From Hasllibacter halocynthiae (GTDB lineage Bacteria; Pseudomonadota; Alphaproteobacteria; Rhodobacterales; Rhodobacteraceae), in assembly GCF_003003095.1 (NCBI RefSeq), contig NZ_PVTT01000001.1, forward strand, positions 992,001 to 1,056,000: a DNA stretch of 64,000 nucleotides, given 5' to 3'. The notes below the pieces were generated by a model. The model had not been told where the DNA came from, did no database searches, and saw only the letters and a program-made list of their open reading frames with translations. Positions within the stretch are counted from its first letter, which is position 1. The number at the start of each line of letters is the position of its first letter. Both the position numbers and the translations under genes were made by a program. This document shows positions 8,817 through 18,578 of the stretch, in pieces.

Positions 8817-10264
8817 CGCCCCTCGTCCGCGCGGCCCTTGCCCAGATGCTTGCGAAGGCGGCTGGGTGTGGACTTCTTGCGGTCCTTGTAGGGGTTCTTG
8901 TCGCCCTGCCCGCGCAAGGTCAGGCGGATGGGCGTGCCGGGCATGTCGAAATCCTCGCGCAGGCCGCCGACGAGGTAGCGGCGGTAGCTCTCGGGCACCT
9001 CCTTGGGAATCGAGGTCATCACCACGAAGGCCGGCGGGCGGGTCTTCACCTGGGTCATGTAGCGCATCTTGATCCGCCGCCCGCCCGGCGCGGGGGGGGG
9101 ATGCGCCTCGGTCATCCCGGCGAGCCACTGGTTCAGCCGGGCGGTGGGGACGCGGCGGTTCCAGACGTCATGCGCCTTCAGGACCGCTTGAAGAAGCCGG
9201 TCCAACCCCCTGCCCGTCCTAGCGGAAACGGTGACGAGCGGCGCACCGCGCAGCTGCGGCAGGAGGCGGTCCATCGCCTCCTTCAGATCGGCGAGCCGGG
9301 CCTGCCGGTCCTCGACCGCGTCCCATTTGTTCACCGCGACGACGACCGCCCGCCCCTCGCGCTCGGCCAGGTCGGCGATGCGGAGGTCCTGGCTCTCGAA
9401 CGGGATGTCCGCGTCGAGGAGGACGACGACGACCTCCGCGAAGCGCACCGCGCGCAGGCCGTCGGAAACGGACAGTTTCTCTAGTTTCTCCTGCACCTTG
9501 GCGCGCTTCCGCATTCCCGCGGTATCGAAGATGCGGATCGGGGTTCCGCCCCAGTCGGCGCGCACGGATATGGCATCGCGCGTGATCCCGGCCTCCGGCC
9601 CGGTGAGGAGGCGATCCTCGCCCAGTATCGCGTTGATCAACGTCGACTTTCCGGCGTTGGGCCGACCGACGACTGCGATCTGCAGGGGCCGCGAATCGGT
9701 CGGGACGCGGGGGGCGTCGTCGTCGCCATCCTCGACCGCGACGTCTGTCTCGGCCTCGTGGGAGACGTGCGCGTCGACGAGGGGCTGCAGCGCGGCGAGC
9801 AGCTCGCCCATCCCCTCGCCATGCTCTGCCGAAAGCTCGATCGGATCGCCCAGGCCCAGCGCGTAGGCTTCGAGCGCGCCGGCGGCGCCCTTCGCGCCCT
9901 CGGACTTGTTGGCGCCGAGAAGGACGGTCTTCCCGGACTTCCTCAGCAGGTCGGCCAGCGCCTCGTCCACGGGGGTGACGCCGGCGCGGGCGTCGACGAG
10001 GAAGAGGGCGGCGTCGGCCTCGGCGATGGCACGCTCGGTCAGGGCGCGCATGCGGCCCTGGAGGCTGTCGTCGGTCGCCTCCTCCAGCCCGGCGGTGTCG
10101 ACGACGGTGAAGCGCAGGTCGCCAAGCCGCGCCTCGCCCTCGCGGAGGTCACGGGTCACGCCGGGCTGGTCGTCCACCAGGGCGAGACGCTTGCCGACGA
10201 GCCGGTTGAAGAGGGTCGACTTGCCCACGTTGGGCCGTCCGACGATGGCGAGGGCGAAGGGCAT
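8813..10264 (-). CDS. der: Ribosome biogenesis GTPase Der
   Basis: A 483-residue protein with two tandem GTPase domains. The first has P-loop GRPNVGKST (residues 9-17) and DTAGL (56-60); the second has GRPNAGKST (200-208), DTAG (247-250) and NKWD. A C-terminal KH-like domain follows, with [18 protein letters not shown]. Der acts in 50S ribosomal subunit assembly. The ATG at 10264 ([12 protein letters not shown]) is the standard start. A Glu/Asp-rich linker (about 169-190) joins the two G domains. The C-terminus ends with a basic [21 protein letters not shown]-like tail, usual in alphaproteobacteria. Confidence 0.97.
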   Translation of the reverse strand: MPFALAIVGRPNVGKSTLFNRLVGKRLALVDDQPGVTRDLREGEARLGDLRFTVVDTAGLEEATDDSLQGRMRALTERAIAEADAALFLVDARAGVTPVDEALADLLRKSGKTVLLGANKSEGAKGAAGALEAYALGLGDPIELSAEHGEGMGELLAALQPLVDAHVSHEAETDVAVEDGDDDAPRVPTDSRPLQIAVVGRPNAGKSTLINAILGEDRLLTGPEAGITRDAISVRADWGGTPIRIFDTAGMRKRAKVQEKLEKLSVSDGLRAVRFAEVVVVLLDADIPFESQDLRIADLAEREGRAVVVAVNKWDAVEDRQARLADLKEAMDRLLPQLRGAPLVTVSARTGRGLDRLLQAVLKAHDVWNRRVPTARLNQWLAGMTEAHPPPAPGGRRIKMRYMTQVKTRPPAFVVMTSIPKEVPESYRRYLVGGLREDFDMPGTPIRLTLRGQGDKNPYKDRKKSTPSRLRKHLGKGRADEGR

Positions 10265-10850
10265 GGCGCGCCGCTTAGGCAAAGCCGGGGGGCAAGGCAA
10301 ATCCCGTAGCGCACGGCGCATTGCGCCGGGGCGTTCAGGGCCCTTTCTTTTCGGTCATGTCACACGGTTACGCTGCGAGGCCCGCTGTTTCCCGATTTCC
10401 AGCGCGCAATCCCGACGCACGGTAACGGTCCGTCAACACATCCTCCTTATCATGGGCGCTAAGACGGAGGTGCGAGGCAGGATGCTGCGACGAAGCGGCC
10501 CCATCGCCGGCCCCGGAAGGGGCACGGCCGCGCGGGAAGCGCGAGGAAGCATCGGCGGCGACGCCGGTGACCGGGAGGGGTATGGCCTGCGGCCGCGACG
10601 GGACGGCCCGAACGTCTCGCCCCAGGCGGTGGCGGTGGCTCTGGTCGGACCGGATCCCCTTGCGGGTGGGCGCGGCCGCGCGACGTGGATCGTGGCGGCG
10701 GCCGCCGTCGTGCCCGCGACGCCGGCCCGCTGCATCCTCGCCATCGATGCGGTGCTGCGGCGCCTGCCGGTCACGGTGCGCCGGCTTGCAGGCCGTACCC
10801 TCCACGCACGACCGGGCGGCAGGCGGGCCGGGCGGCGCCGCGCGCGCCCG
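10265..10850. other. Long gap between der and bamB with no confident gene
   Basis: These 586 bases hold open frames on both strands, but none has a recognisable domain or a convincing start and stop. The plus frame from 10452 stays open only because it runs antisense through bamB. Minus-strand frames are Arg/Pro/Ala-rich shadows. A strong ribosome-site-like AAGGAGGA (complement of 10441-10448) precedes a 22-codon minus-strand frame (10368-10436). The der promoter should lie here. A rapidly evolving gene or a non-coding RNA cannot be excluded. Confidence 0.4.
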
Positions 10851-12164
10851 TCAGCGGAACGCGTTGAGCACCCCGTCCCGTCCCACGACGTAGAGGGTGC
10901 GGCCGGCGACCGTGGGCTGCGCGGCCGCGCCCGACGGGATCGCGACCTGCGCCGAGATCGCCCCCGTGGCCGGGTCGAGGCCGCGCAGCAGCCCGTCCGA
11001 TCCCGCGACCCAGAGGCGTCCGCCGGCGAGGACGGGGCCGAAATGCGCGACCTCGCCCACGCGCCGGTCGGGACGTCCGGCGGGAATCGGCCCCGGCAGC
11101 TCGGTGGACCAGATCGGCCGGCCCGTGGCGCGGTCGAGGCGCACGGCGCGCGAATCGTCCGTGACCGCGAAGACGCTGTCGCCCGCGACGGAGAGGGGGC
11201 CGGCCGCGCCCTCGCGCGCGGTCCAGAGCGGCTCGCCCGTGGCCGGGTCGAAGGCGCCGAGGCGTCCCGAGACGTTGCCCGCGAAGATCGTCCCTCCGGA
11301 GAGGACCGGCGCGCCGGCGATGTCGGTCAGCGCGGCGTAGGCGGTGCCCGTGCGCGCCCCGGCGAGCGTGCGGGCCCAGCGCTGGGTGCCGCCTTCGCGG
11401 AAAGCCGCGACGAGCTGGGTCGAGCGGTAGGGGAAGACCACGAGGTCCTGCGTCACCAGCGGCGCGGGCGCGTGCGTGCGCCCCGAGACATCCGAGACCC
11501 CCGCGAGCGTCCAGAGCACGCGCCCCGTGGTGGCATCCACGGCCCAGCCGACCGCGTCGCGCGCGGCGACGTAGACGATCCCGCCGCGCGGGGTCGGCGC
11601 GCCCGTGGCGGCCGCCTCGACGTCCTGGCGCCAGAGCTCGCGCCCCGTGGCGGGGTCGAGGGCGTGCAGCCGCCCGTAGCCGGTCGTCACGAAGAGGCGC
11701 CCGTCCGCGAAGGCGACGCCGCCGCCCGAAGCCTGCCCCGGCGCGTCGGCGGGGGGCGTCAGCTCGGTCCGCCAGAGCGGCTGGCCCGTGGCCGAGACCG
11801 CGGAGACGGCGCTGATCGAGTCCTGCGCGAAGATCCGGCCGCCGGCGACCACGGGCGCGGCGGTGATGACGTGCCGGCGGTCGTTGGCGGCGCCGATCGG
11901 CGCCCGCCAGGCCAGTCGCGGCGCGGGCGAGAGGGCGGCATGCCCGGCGTCGTGCTCGGGGCCGCAGCCGATCATGGGGCAGTCCGCGCGGGCGACGGGC
12001 GGAGGCGCCGCGAAGGCCCGGGGGCCGAGCTGGGTCGCCGCCGGCGCGTCCTCGGGGCGGATCGGCTCGCGCTGACCGGCGAGCAGGGTCTCGCGCTCCG
12101 CGCAGGCGGCGAGGGCCAGGACGGCCAGGAGGGCGGCACGCCGCCCGGCTGCAATGGCCCTCAT
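10851..12164 (-). CDS. bamB: Outer-membrane assembly lipoprotein BamB-like (PQQ-like beta-propeller)
   Basis: A 437-residue protein with a lipoprotein signal (LLAVLALAAC, Cys21) and repeated propeller blades of the type LHALDPATGRELWRQDV, VGWAVDATTGRVLWTLAG, LGAFDPATGEPLWTARE and LRGLDPATGAISAQVAI. BamB is an outer-membrane-anchored scaffold of the BAM complex that folds beta-barrel proteins. It lies next to der and a YfgM-like gene, the conserved bamB neighbourhood. The start ATG at 12164 gives the signal peptide; the longer upstream frame belongs to an antisense reading of the next gene. Confidence 0.9.
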   Translation of the reverse strand: MRAIAAGRRAALLAVLALAACAERETLLAGQREPIRPEDAPAATQLGPRAFAAPPPVARADCPMIGCGPEHDAGHAALSPAPRLAWRAPIGAANDRRHVITAAPVVAGGRIFAQDSISAVSAVSATGQPLWRTELTPPADAPGQASGGGVAFADGRLFVTTGYGRLHALDPATGRELWRQDVEAAATGAPTPRGGIVYVAARDAVGWAVDATTGRVLWTLAGVSDVSGRTHAPAPLVTQDLVVFPYRSTQLVAAFREGGTQRWARTLAGARTGTAYAALTDIAGAPVLSGGTIFAGNVSGRLGAFDPATGEPLWTAREGAAGPLSVAGDSVFAVTDDSRAVRLDRATGRPIWSTELPGPIPAGRPDRRVGEVAHFGPVLAGGRLWVAGSDGLLRGLDPATGAISAQVAIPSGAAAQPTVAGRTLYVVGRDGVLNAFR

Positions 12165-12217
12165 CCCGCTCCCCCGGTCTTCCCGTCCGTACCGCCCCCA
12201 GGCCGCGCGCATGGGCC

Positions 12218-12817
12218 CTACAGCCCCTCGGGCGTGCCGCCCAGCGCGACGATGGCCTGCGCCGCCCGCGTACGCAAGTCCGCCGATGCCTCGGCGTCCA
12301 CGAGGATCGCCTGCAGGCGCGTCAGGGCCGTGGCGGGGTTGCCCGCGGCGGCGTCGGCATAGGCCAGCCGCTCCTCCGCGAGGAGGCGGTAGGGCGCCCC
12401 GGGCGCGGCGGCCGACAGCAGGAGGTCGTCCACCATCGGGTCGCCCGGCGCCGCATCCGCAAGGCGGATCGCCGCTAGGTCGCGGTAGAGCGCCGGCTGC
12501 GCGGGATCGGCCGCGAGGGCGCGCAGCGCGCCCACGTCCCCCGCCCCGCCCGCGAGGAGGAGGGCGACGGGACCGTCGCCGGCCGCCTCGCGCAGGCGGG
12601 CGGGGTCGCCGCCGTCGATCGCGGCGGCGAGCGCGTCGCCGCGCGCCTGCATCGCGGTCTGGTCGCGGGCCTTGCGCCATTCGTTCCAGGCGGTGCCGCC
12701 GACGATGAGGAGGATGACGAGCACCGCGACCGGCGCCCAGCGCCGCATCGCCGCGAAGAGGCGGTCGCGCCGCAGCTCGTCGGTGACCTCGTCGATGAAG
12801 CCGTCGCTCTCGCTCAT
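12218..12817 (-). CDS. YfgM-like tetratricopeptide membrane protein
   Basis: A 199-residue protein with a short cytoplasmic N-terminus (MSESDGFIDEVTDELRRDR), one TM at about 28-45 (APVAVLVILLIVGGTAWNEW) and an alanine-rich helical periplasmic part with TPR-like repeats. This matches the YfgM family, found with the SecYEG/PpiD chaperone network and usually upstream of bamB. The gap to bamB is 53 bases, so they are probably one operon. The start is well defined, and the divergent RND genes share the upstream region. Confidence 0.8.
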   Translation of the reverse strand: MSESDGFIDEVTDELRRDRLFAAMRRWAPVAVLVILLIVGGTAWNEWRKARDQTAMQARGDALAAAIDGGDPARLREAAGDGPVALLLAGGAGDVGALRALAADPAQPALYRDLAAIRLADAAPGDPMVDDLLLSAAAPGAPYRLLAEERLAYADAAAGNPATALTRLQAILVDAEASADLRTRAAQAIVALGGTPEGL

Positions 12818-12904
12818 GGGGCCCTCTCTCGCGCGTCCGGGGGTGCCCTATCGCGGGCACGAGGGGGGGAAAAGGGCCGATGGGCGGGCTTGGCGCTTGA
12901 CTCA

Positions 12905-12945
12905 GGCGGGTCGGACCCGCCATCTGGAACTGAACCGAACGGTTC
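12905..12945. promoter_or_regulatory. Two perfect inverted repeats upstream of the RND operon
   Basis: GGCGGGTC-G-GACCCGCC spans 12905-12921 and GAACCG-AA-CGGTTC spans 12932-12945. The second has the ACCGNNCGGT core common to operators of TetR-family efflux regulators. TTGACT at 12897 could be a -35 element toward the RND genes. Both sites lie in the divergent gap between the yfgM-like gene and the membrane-fusion gene. No TetR gene is nearby, so the regulator would be elsewhere. The palindromes are visible; the function is inferred. Confidence 0.45.
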
Positions 12946-13033
12946 GATATCACCCGTCGGACCGCCGGGGCGCTGCACCTGCGACCGTGCGCCGCGATGC
13001 GAAGTGCCGCCCTGGGCGGCGAAGGATACTTGA

Positions 13034-14407
13034 ATGCGATTGATCTCCGTCCTGCTGGCCCTCGCGGTCTCGGTCACGCTCTACGCGTTGGTCTTCGAGC
13101 GCGACCGGCTCGTCATGCTGGCGTCGCGCGGGGACGCGGCCGAGGCGGAGATCCCCGTCGCGGCCGTGGCCGATCCGGAAGCCGGGGCGCCCCCCGAGGC
13201 GGGGACGGCGCGCCTGGCGGTCGTGGCGGCCCGGATCGAGGCGGAGCCCGTGCGCGACGCGGTCCTCCTGCGGGGGCAGACGGAGGCGAGCCGGCAGGTC
13301 GAGGCGCGCGCCGAGACGTCCGGCCTCGTGGTGTCCGAGCCGCTCCGGCGGGGCGCGGAGGTGCGCGCGGGCGAGGCGCTGTGCGCGCTGGACCCCGGCA
13401 CGCGGCAGGACGACCTGGAGGAGGCGCGCGCCCGCCTGGCGGAGGCACGCGCCCGCCTGCCCGAGGCCGAGGCGCGGGTGCCGGCGGCGCAGGCCCGCCA
13501 AGCCGAGGCGGCCGGCCAGGTCCTGGCCGCGGAGGCGGGGCTGATCGAGGCGCGCGCCCGCCTGCGCGAGGCCGAGATCAACGCCAACGCCGCCGAGCGC
13601 CTGTCGGAGGGCGGGTTCGCGGCCGACACGCGGGTCGCCAACGCGGAGGCTTCCCTCGAGTCGGCCCGCGCCGGCGTGATCGCCGCCCAGGCGCAGCAGG
13701 AGGGGGCGGCGGCCGGCGTGACGGCGGCCGCCGCAGACGTGGACGGGGCGGAGGCCGCCGTGCAGAGCGCGCGCGCCGGCATCCAGGCCGCGCAGGCCTC
13801 CGTCGCCGCCGCCGAGCGCGAGCTGGAGCGGCTGGTCATCGAGACGCCCTTCGACGGCCTGCTGGAGACCGACACCGCCGAGCTGGGCGCGCTGCTTCAG
13901 CCGGGCGCCGTCTGCGCCACGGTGCTGCAGCTCGACCCGATCAAGCTGGTGGCCTTCCTGCCCGAGACCGAGCTGAACGCCGCGCGCGTGGGCGCGCGGG
14001 CCGGCGGCCGGCTGGCCACCGGCGAGCGGGTGGAGGGCGAGGTCGCCTTCGTCGCCCGCAGCGCCGACCCCGCGACCCGCACCTTCCGGGTCGAGGTCGA
14101 GATCCCCAACGAGGACGGGCACATCCGCGACGGGCAGACGGTGGAGCTGGTGATCGAGGGCGACGCACGGGCCGGGCACCTGATCCCGCGCTCGGCGATG
14201 ACGTTGGACGACGACGGCGCGCTCGGGGTGCGGCTGAACGTGGACGGGATCACCCGCTTCGCGCCGGTCGAGATCCTGCGCGACGAGCGGGACGGGGTCT
14301 GGGTGACGGGCCTGCCCGACACGGCCGAGGTCATCGTCACCGGCCAGGAATACGTGCGCGACGGGGTGCCGATCGACGTGACGTTCCGCCAGGGGGCGAT
14401 CCGATGA
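13034..14407 (+). CDS. RND efflux periplasmic adaptor (membrane fusion protein)
   Basis: A 457-residue HlyD/AcrA-type adaptor. An N-terminal signal anchor (residues 4-20) precedes the first lipoyl half, GLVVSEPLRRGAEVRAGEAL (about 97-116). A long Ala/Glu/Arg coiled coil (about 123-266) leads to the second lipoyl half, TPFDGLLETDTAELGALLQPG (271-291), then beta-barrel and membrane-proximal domains. It bridges the inner-membrane RND pump and an outer-membrane channel. AAGGA lies 8 bases before the ATG. The last codon overlaps the RND permease start (ATGA). The coiled coil is longer than in AcrA, suggesting a long hairpin. Confidence 0.92.
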   Translation: MRLISVLLALAVSVTLYALVFERDRLVMLASRGDAAEAEIPVAAVADPEAGAPPEAGTARLAVVAARIEAEPVRDAVLLRGQTEASRQVEARAETSGLVVSEPLRRGAEVRAGEALCALDPGTRQDDLEEARARLAEARARLPEAEARVPAAQARQAEAAGQVLAAEAGLIEARARLREAEINANAAERLSEGGFAADTRVANAEASLESARAGVIAAQAQQEGAAAGVTAAAADVDGAEAAVQSARAGIQAAQASVAAAERELERLVIETPFDGLLETDTAELGALLQPGAVCATVLQLDPIKLVAFLPETELNAARVGARAGGRLATGERVEGEVAFVARSADPATRTFRVEVEIPNEDGHIRDGQTVELVIEGDARAGHLIPRSAMTLDDDGALGVRLNVDGITRFAPVEILRDERDGVWVTGLPDTAEVIVTGQEYVRDGVPIDVTFRQGAIR

Positions 14408-17400
14408 CGGGGATGGTCGACTGGGCGGCGAGCCGGGCGCGGATGGTGCTGGCGTTCATCGCCCTCTCGCTGCTGGTGGGGGGCTTCGCCTACGCCGCGC
14501 TTCCCAAGGAGGGCGAGCCGGACATCGAGATCCCGGCGGTCGTCATCTCGCTGCCCTTCCCCGGCATCAGCGCCGAGGACGCGGAGGAGCTGCTGATCCG
14601 CCCCATGGAGCAGGAGCTGGGCGAGATCGACGGGCTGGACACGATGACCAGCACCGCCGCCGAGGGCTACGCCAACATCGTGCTGGAGTTCGAGTTCGGC
14701 TGGGACAAGACGGCCGTCCTCGCGGACGTGCGCGACGCGATGCAGAAGGCCGAGGCCGACTTCCCCGACGGCTTCGAGCAGTACACGATCGACGAGTTCA
14801 ACTTCTCGGAGTTCCCGATCGTCATCGTCTCGCTCTCCGGTGCGGTGCCGGAGCGCGAGATGCTGCGCCTCGCCGAGGACCTGCAGGAGCGGCTGGAAGG
14901 CCTCGACGCGGTGCTGGAGGCCCCGCTCGCGGGGCATCGCGAGGAGATGGTCGAGGTCGTGATCGACCCGCTCCGGCTCGAATCCTACAACGTCACCGCC
15001 GCCGAGCTGGTCGCCGTGGTGCAGAACAACAACGCCCTCGTCGCGGTGGGCGCGCTCGACGGGCCTTCGGGGTCGAACGCCCTGAAGATCGACAGCGCCT
15101 TCGACGGGGTCGAGGACATCTACGACCTGCCGGTCAGCACGAACGGCGACCGGACCGTGACGATGGGCGACCTGGCCGACATCCGCCTGACCTTCGAGGA
15201 CCGCGAGGGCACCGCGCGCTTCGACGGCGACACCACCGTCGCCGTGCAGGTCGTGAAGCGGAAGGGCTTCAACCTGATCGACACGGTCGCCCTGATCCGC
15301 GAGGAGGTCGCCGCCGAGGTCGCCGGCTGGCCCGAGGAGCTGCGCGACGCGCTGACGGTCAGCGTCTCGAACGACCAGTCGCGGCAGGTCCGTTCGATGG
15401 TGGCGCAGCTGGAGGGGTCGGTGCTGACGGCCATCGCGCTGGTGATGATCGTGGTCCTCGCCTCGCTGGGCCCGCGCTCGGCGCTGCTGGTGGGGTTCGC
15501 GATCCCGACCTCGTTCCTCCTGTGCTTCGCGTTCCTCGCGGTGATGGGCGTCTCGATCTCGAACATCGTGATGTTCGGGCTGATCCTCGCGGTGGGGATG
15601 CTGGTGGACGGCGCCATCGTGGTGGTCGAGTACGCCGACAAGCGCCTGAAGGAAGGCGCGGGGCCGATGCAGGCCTACACGGACGCGGCCAAGCGAATGT
15701 TCTGGCCCATCGTGTCATCGACCGCGACGACGCTGTGCGCGTTCCTTCCCATGCTCTTCTGGCCGGGCGTGCCGGGGGAGTTCATGGGCATGCTTCCGGT
15801 CACGCTGATCTTCGTGCTGTCGGCGTCGCTGGTGGTGGCGCTGATCTACCTGCCCGTCATGGGCGGGGTCGCCGGCCGGCTGAGCCGCGTCTTCGACCGC
15901 GGCGCGACGTTCCTGCGCGGCGTCCTGCCCTGGATCGTGCGGGCGGCCCTGGTGCCCGTGGCCCTCTATGGGGTGTTCGTGGGCGCCATGTCGATCCTGA
16001 ACCCGTCCTACGTGCTGGGCGCGCTGGCCCCCGGCGGGATCGCGGGCGTGGCGGTCGGCGGCGCCCTCTTCTGCGCGGCGTCGGCCGCGGCGGCGGTCGT
16101 GCTGGGATCGGCCCGGATCGAGCGGGCGCCCCGGCGCATCCGCGCAGGCCATCGCCGCACCGTCTTCGGCGCCTTCATCAAGGGCATCGCGGGCAACCCG
16201 GTCATGCCCGTCGTCACGGTCGGCGTGGTGATCTTCTTCGTCGTCTCGGTGTTCGGCTACTTCGGGGAGAACAACAACGGCGTCGAGTTCTTCGTCGAGT
16301 CCGAGCCCGAGCAGGCCATCGTCTACGTGCAGGCGCGCGGCAACCTCTCGCTGGAGGAGCAGGACGACCTCCTGCGGCAGGTCGAGGGCGTGGTCCTCGC
16401 GGAGGAGGGGGTCGACAGCGCCTTCGCCTTCGCCGGCGCGGGCGGGCTGAACGCCAACACCGGCGGCGCGGGCGGGCCGCTGGACGCGGTGGGCCAGGTG
16501 CAGATCGAGCTGGTCCCCTGGGAGGACCGCGCCGCCTTCGCCGCCTCGGGCGAGACGGAGCTGACCCTGGAGGAGCTGGACGGCGACCGCGTGCTCGCGC
16601 GGCTGGAGGGGGAGTTGGCGCGCATCCCCGGCATCCGGTTCGAGGTGCTGAACCTCGCGCAGGGGCCGGCCTCGGCCAAGCCGATCCACCTGCGCCTCAT
16701 GGGCGAGGACCTGGGCGTGCTGGAGGAGGCGGCCGACATCGTGAGCGCGCGCTTCGCCGCCACCCCGGGCGTCGTGCGGCTGGAGGACACGACCCCCCTT
16801 CCCGGCATCGACTGGCAGATCGACGTGGACGTCGAGGAGGCCGGGCGCTTCGGGGCGGACGTGCAGACGGTGGGCGCGATGGTCAGCCTGGTCACGCGGG
16901 GGCTGTTCCTCGACACGATGCGGGTCCCCTCCTCGGACGAGGAGATCGAGATCCGCGTGCGCCTGCCGGAGGAGGACCGCCTGCTGAGCACGCTGGACAC
17001 GCTGAAGGTCCGCACCCCCGAGGGGCTGGTGCCGCTGGCGAACTTCGTGACCTACCGGCCGGTGCCGCAGCTCGGCCTCATCACGCGGGTGGACGAGGCG
17101 CGCTACTACGACGTGAAGGCCGACGCGGCGGACGGGCTGTCCATCGTGAAGGTCGTGCCCGCCGCGGGCCCCGGGGACGCCGAGGCCCCGCCGCCCGTGG
17201 ACGTGGGCTTCGGAACCGAGTTGACCGAGGAGGAGGCCCTCGCCCGCGGGGGCGCCGACTGGGCGCTCGCGGTGCCGGGGGGCGGCGGCCTCCTCGGAGG
17301 GGGCGGCCCGGACGTGCGCTACTTCGCCTTCGACGAGGTGACGATCCCCGGCGGCCTGGGGGCGGCGGCGGACCTTCTGGGCGAGCCCGCCGACCTCGCC

Positions 17401-18396
17401 GTGGCGCTACCCGAGGGGCTGCCGGTCGGCGCGGTATCGGCCGTGGAGCCAGCCGACGGGACGGACGTCGAAGCGGTCGTCGTCAACCCGAACGAGCGGA
17501 TCGCCGTGCTGACCGACTGGCTGGAGACGGACCCCCTGCCCGCGGGCGTGACCTGGGAATGGACCGGCGACCAGGAGGACCAGGCCGAGAGCCAGGCGTT
17601 CCTCTCCTCGGCCTTCGCGGCGGCGCTGGGGCTGATGTTCATCATCCTGCTGGCGCAGTTCAACAGCGTCTACAACGCGGTGCTGGTGCTGCTGGCGGTG
17701 GTGCTGTCGACGGCCGGGGTCCTGATCGGGATGCTGGTGATGGACCAGGCCTTCTCGATCATCATGACGGGCACGGGGATCGTGGCGCTGGCCGGGATCG
17801 TGGTGAACAACAACATCGTGCTGATCGACACCTACCAGGACTACTCGCGCTACATGCCGCGGGTGGAGGCCATCGTCCGCACGGCCGAGGACCGCATCCG
17901 TCCGGTGCTGCTGACGACGATCACCACCATGGCGGGCCTGGCGCCGATGATGTTCGGCCTGTCGCTGGACTTCATCGGGGGCGGCTACTCGGTCGATTCG
18001 CCGACGGCGCTGTGGTGGAAGCAGCTGGCGACGGCGGTGGTGTTCGGCCTGGGGGTCGCGACGGTGCTGACGCTGGTCTTCACCCCCGCGATGCTGGCGC
18101 TGCGGGTCTGGGCGTCTGCCTATGCGGTGGGCATCGGCCGACTGATCGCCCGGCTGGGCGGCGGCGCGGCGGCGCGGGACTGGGCGCTGCGGCGCGCGGC
18201 GCGCCGGGTGCCGAAGGGTCAGGAGATCGTGTGGGACTGGGGCGACGAGGCAGCCCCCGCGGCGGCCGAGCCCGAGCTGCCCTTCGACCCGCCGCCGGTG
18301 ACGGGGCCGGACGACCGGGTGATGCCGCTGGCCGTGGTCGGGGACGATTCGTCCCGGCGGCAGGACTACCCACGGCCCCTGAGGGCGGCCGAATAG
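14404..18396 (+). CDS. RND efflux permease, enlarged
   Basis: A 1330-residue RND pump; AcrB-type relatives are about 1030-1050. Visible hallmarks are the N-terminal TM (MVLAFIALSLLVGGFAYAAL), KEGEPDIEIPAVVISLPFPG, TM4 GMLVDGAIVVVEYADKRL (one of the two usual aspartates kept) and the C-terminal GIVALAGIVVNNNIVLIDTY. Three extra parts explain the size. A linker of about 80 residues (about 509-592) holds two additional hydrophobic segments. About 120 Gly/Pro/acidic residues (about 917-1035) extend the second periplasmic loop. A Pro/Asp-rich tail of about 60 residues ends the protein. The substrate is unknown. No outer-membrane channel gene is adjacent. Confidence 0.92.
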   Translation: MTGMVDWAASRARMVLAFIALSLLVGGFAYAALPKEGEPDIEIPAVVISLPFPGISAEDAEELLIRPMEQELGEIDGLDTMTSTAAEGYANIVLEFEFGWDKTAVLADVRDAMQKAEADFPDGFEQYTIDEFNFSEFPIVIVSLSGAVPEREMLRLAEDLQERLEGLDAVLEAPLAGHREEMVEVVIDPLRLESYNVTAAELVAVVQNNNALVAVGALDGPSGSNALKIDSAFDGVEDIYDLPVSTNGDRTVTMGDLADIRLTFEDREGTARFDGDTTVAVQVVKRKGFNLIDTVALIREEVAAEVAGWPEELRDALTVSVSNDQSRQVRSMVAQLEGSVLTAIALVMIVVLASLGPRSALLVGFAIPTSFLLCFAFLAVMGVSISNIVMFGLILAVGMLVDGAIVVVEYADKRLKEGAGPMQAYTDAAKRMFWPIVSSTATTLCAFLPMLFWPGVPGEFMGMLPVTLIFVLSASLVVALIYLPVMGGVAGRLSRVFDRGATFLRGVLPWIVRAALVPVALYGVFVGAMSILNPSYVLGALAPGGIAGVAVGGALFCAASAAAAVVLGSARIERAPRRIRAGHRRTVFGAFIKGIAGNPVMPVVTVGVVIFFVVSVFGYFGENNNGVEFFVESEPEQAIVYVQARGNLSLEEQDDLLRQVEGVVLAEEGVDSAFAFAGAGGLNANTGGAGGPLDAVGQVQIELVPWEDRAAFAASGETELTLEELDGDRVLARLEGELARIPGIRFEVLNLAQGPASAKPIHLRLMGEDLGVLEEAADIVSARFAATPGVVRLEDTTPLPGIDWQIDVDVEEAGRFGADVQTVGAMVSLVTRGLFLDTMRVPSSDEEIEIRVRLPEEDRLLSTLDTLKVRTPEGLVPLANFVTYRPVPQLGLITRVDEARYYDVKADAADGLSIVKVVPAAGPGDAEAPPPVDVGFGTELTEEEALARGGADWALAVPGGGGLLGGGGPDVRYFAFDEVTIPGGLGAAADLLGEPADLAVALPEGLPVGAVSAVEPADGTDVEAVVVNPNERIAVLTDWLETDPLPAGVTWEWTGDQEDQAESQAFLSSAFAAALGLMFIILLAQFNSVYNAVLVLLAVVLSTAGVLIGMLVMDQAFSIIMTGTGIVALAGIVVNNNIVLIDTYQDYSRYMPRVEAIVRTAEDRIRPVLLTTITTMAGLAPMMFGLSLDFIGGGYSVDSPTALWWKQLATAVVFGLGVATVLTLVFTPAMLALRVWASAYAVGIGRLIARLGGGAAARDWALRRAARRVPKGQEIVWDWGDEAAPAAAEPELPFDPPPVTGPDDRVMPLAVVGDDSSRRQDYPRPLRAAE

Positions 18397-18578
18397 GGAA
18401 CCCGCGGGCGCAGCTGGACGCGCGCAGAGCCGGGGGATTCGGCCCCGCGCGTTTCCAAACCAGCAACATCCTTCGGCACGGAGGTCGCGTCGTATCCCGG
18501 GCCCGAACCATCCGACCTGCAGGCTTGCAACGGGTACGGGACGCGCCGATGGTTGGCCCTCATGTTCAGAGGACCCCC

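Noticed and set aside
10433-10893. Overlapping 108-145 residue frames in the der-bamB gap
   Set aside because: They are low-complexity Arg/Pro/Ala sequences without ribosome sites or recognisable motifs, on both strands at once.
9906-12362. A plus-strand frame of 818 codons across der and bamB
   Set aside because: It is antisense to der, bamB and the yfgM-like gene, which have clear domains. High GC keeps such frames open.
12997-18396. A continuous plus-strand frame of 1799 codons across the RND region
   Set aside because: Only the part from 14404 is RND-like. The first 469 codons are a shadow of the adaptor gene in another frame, Arg/Gly-rich and without domains.
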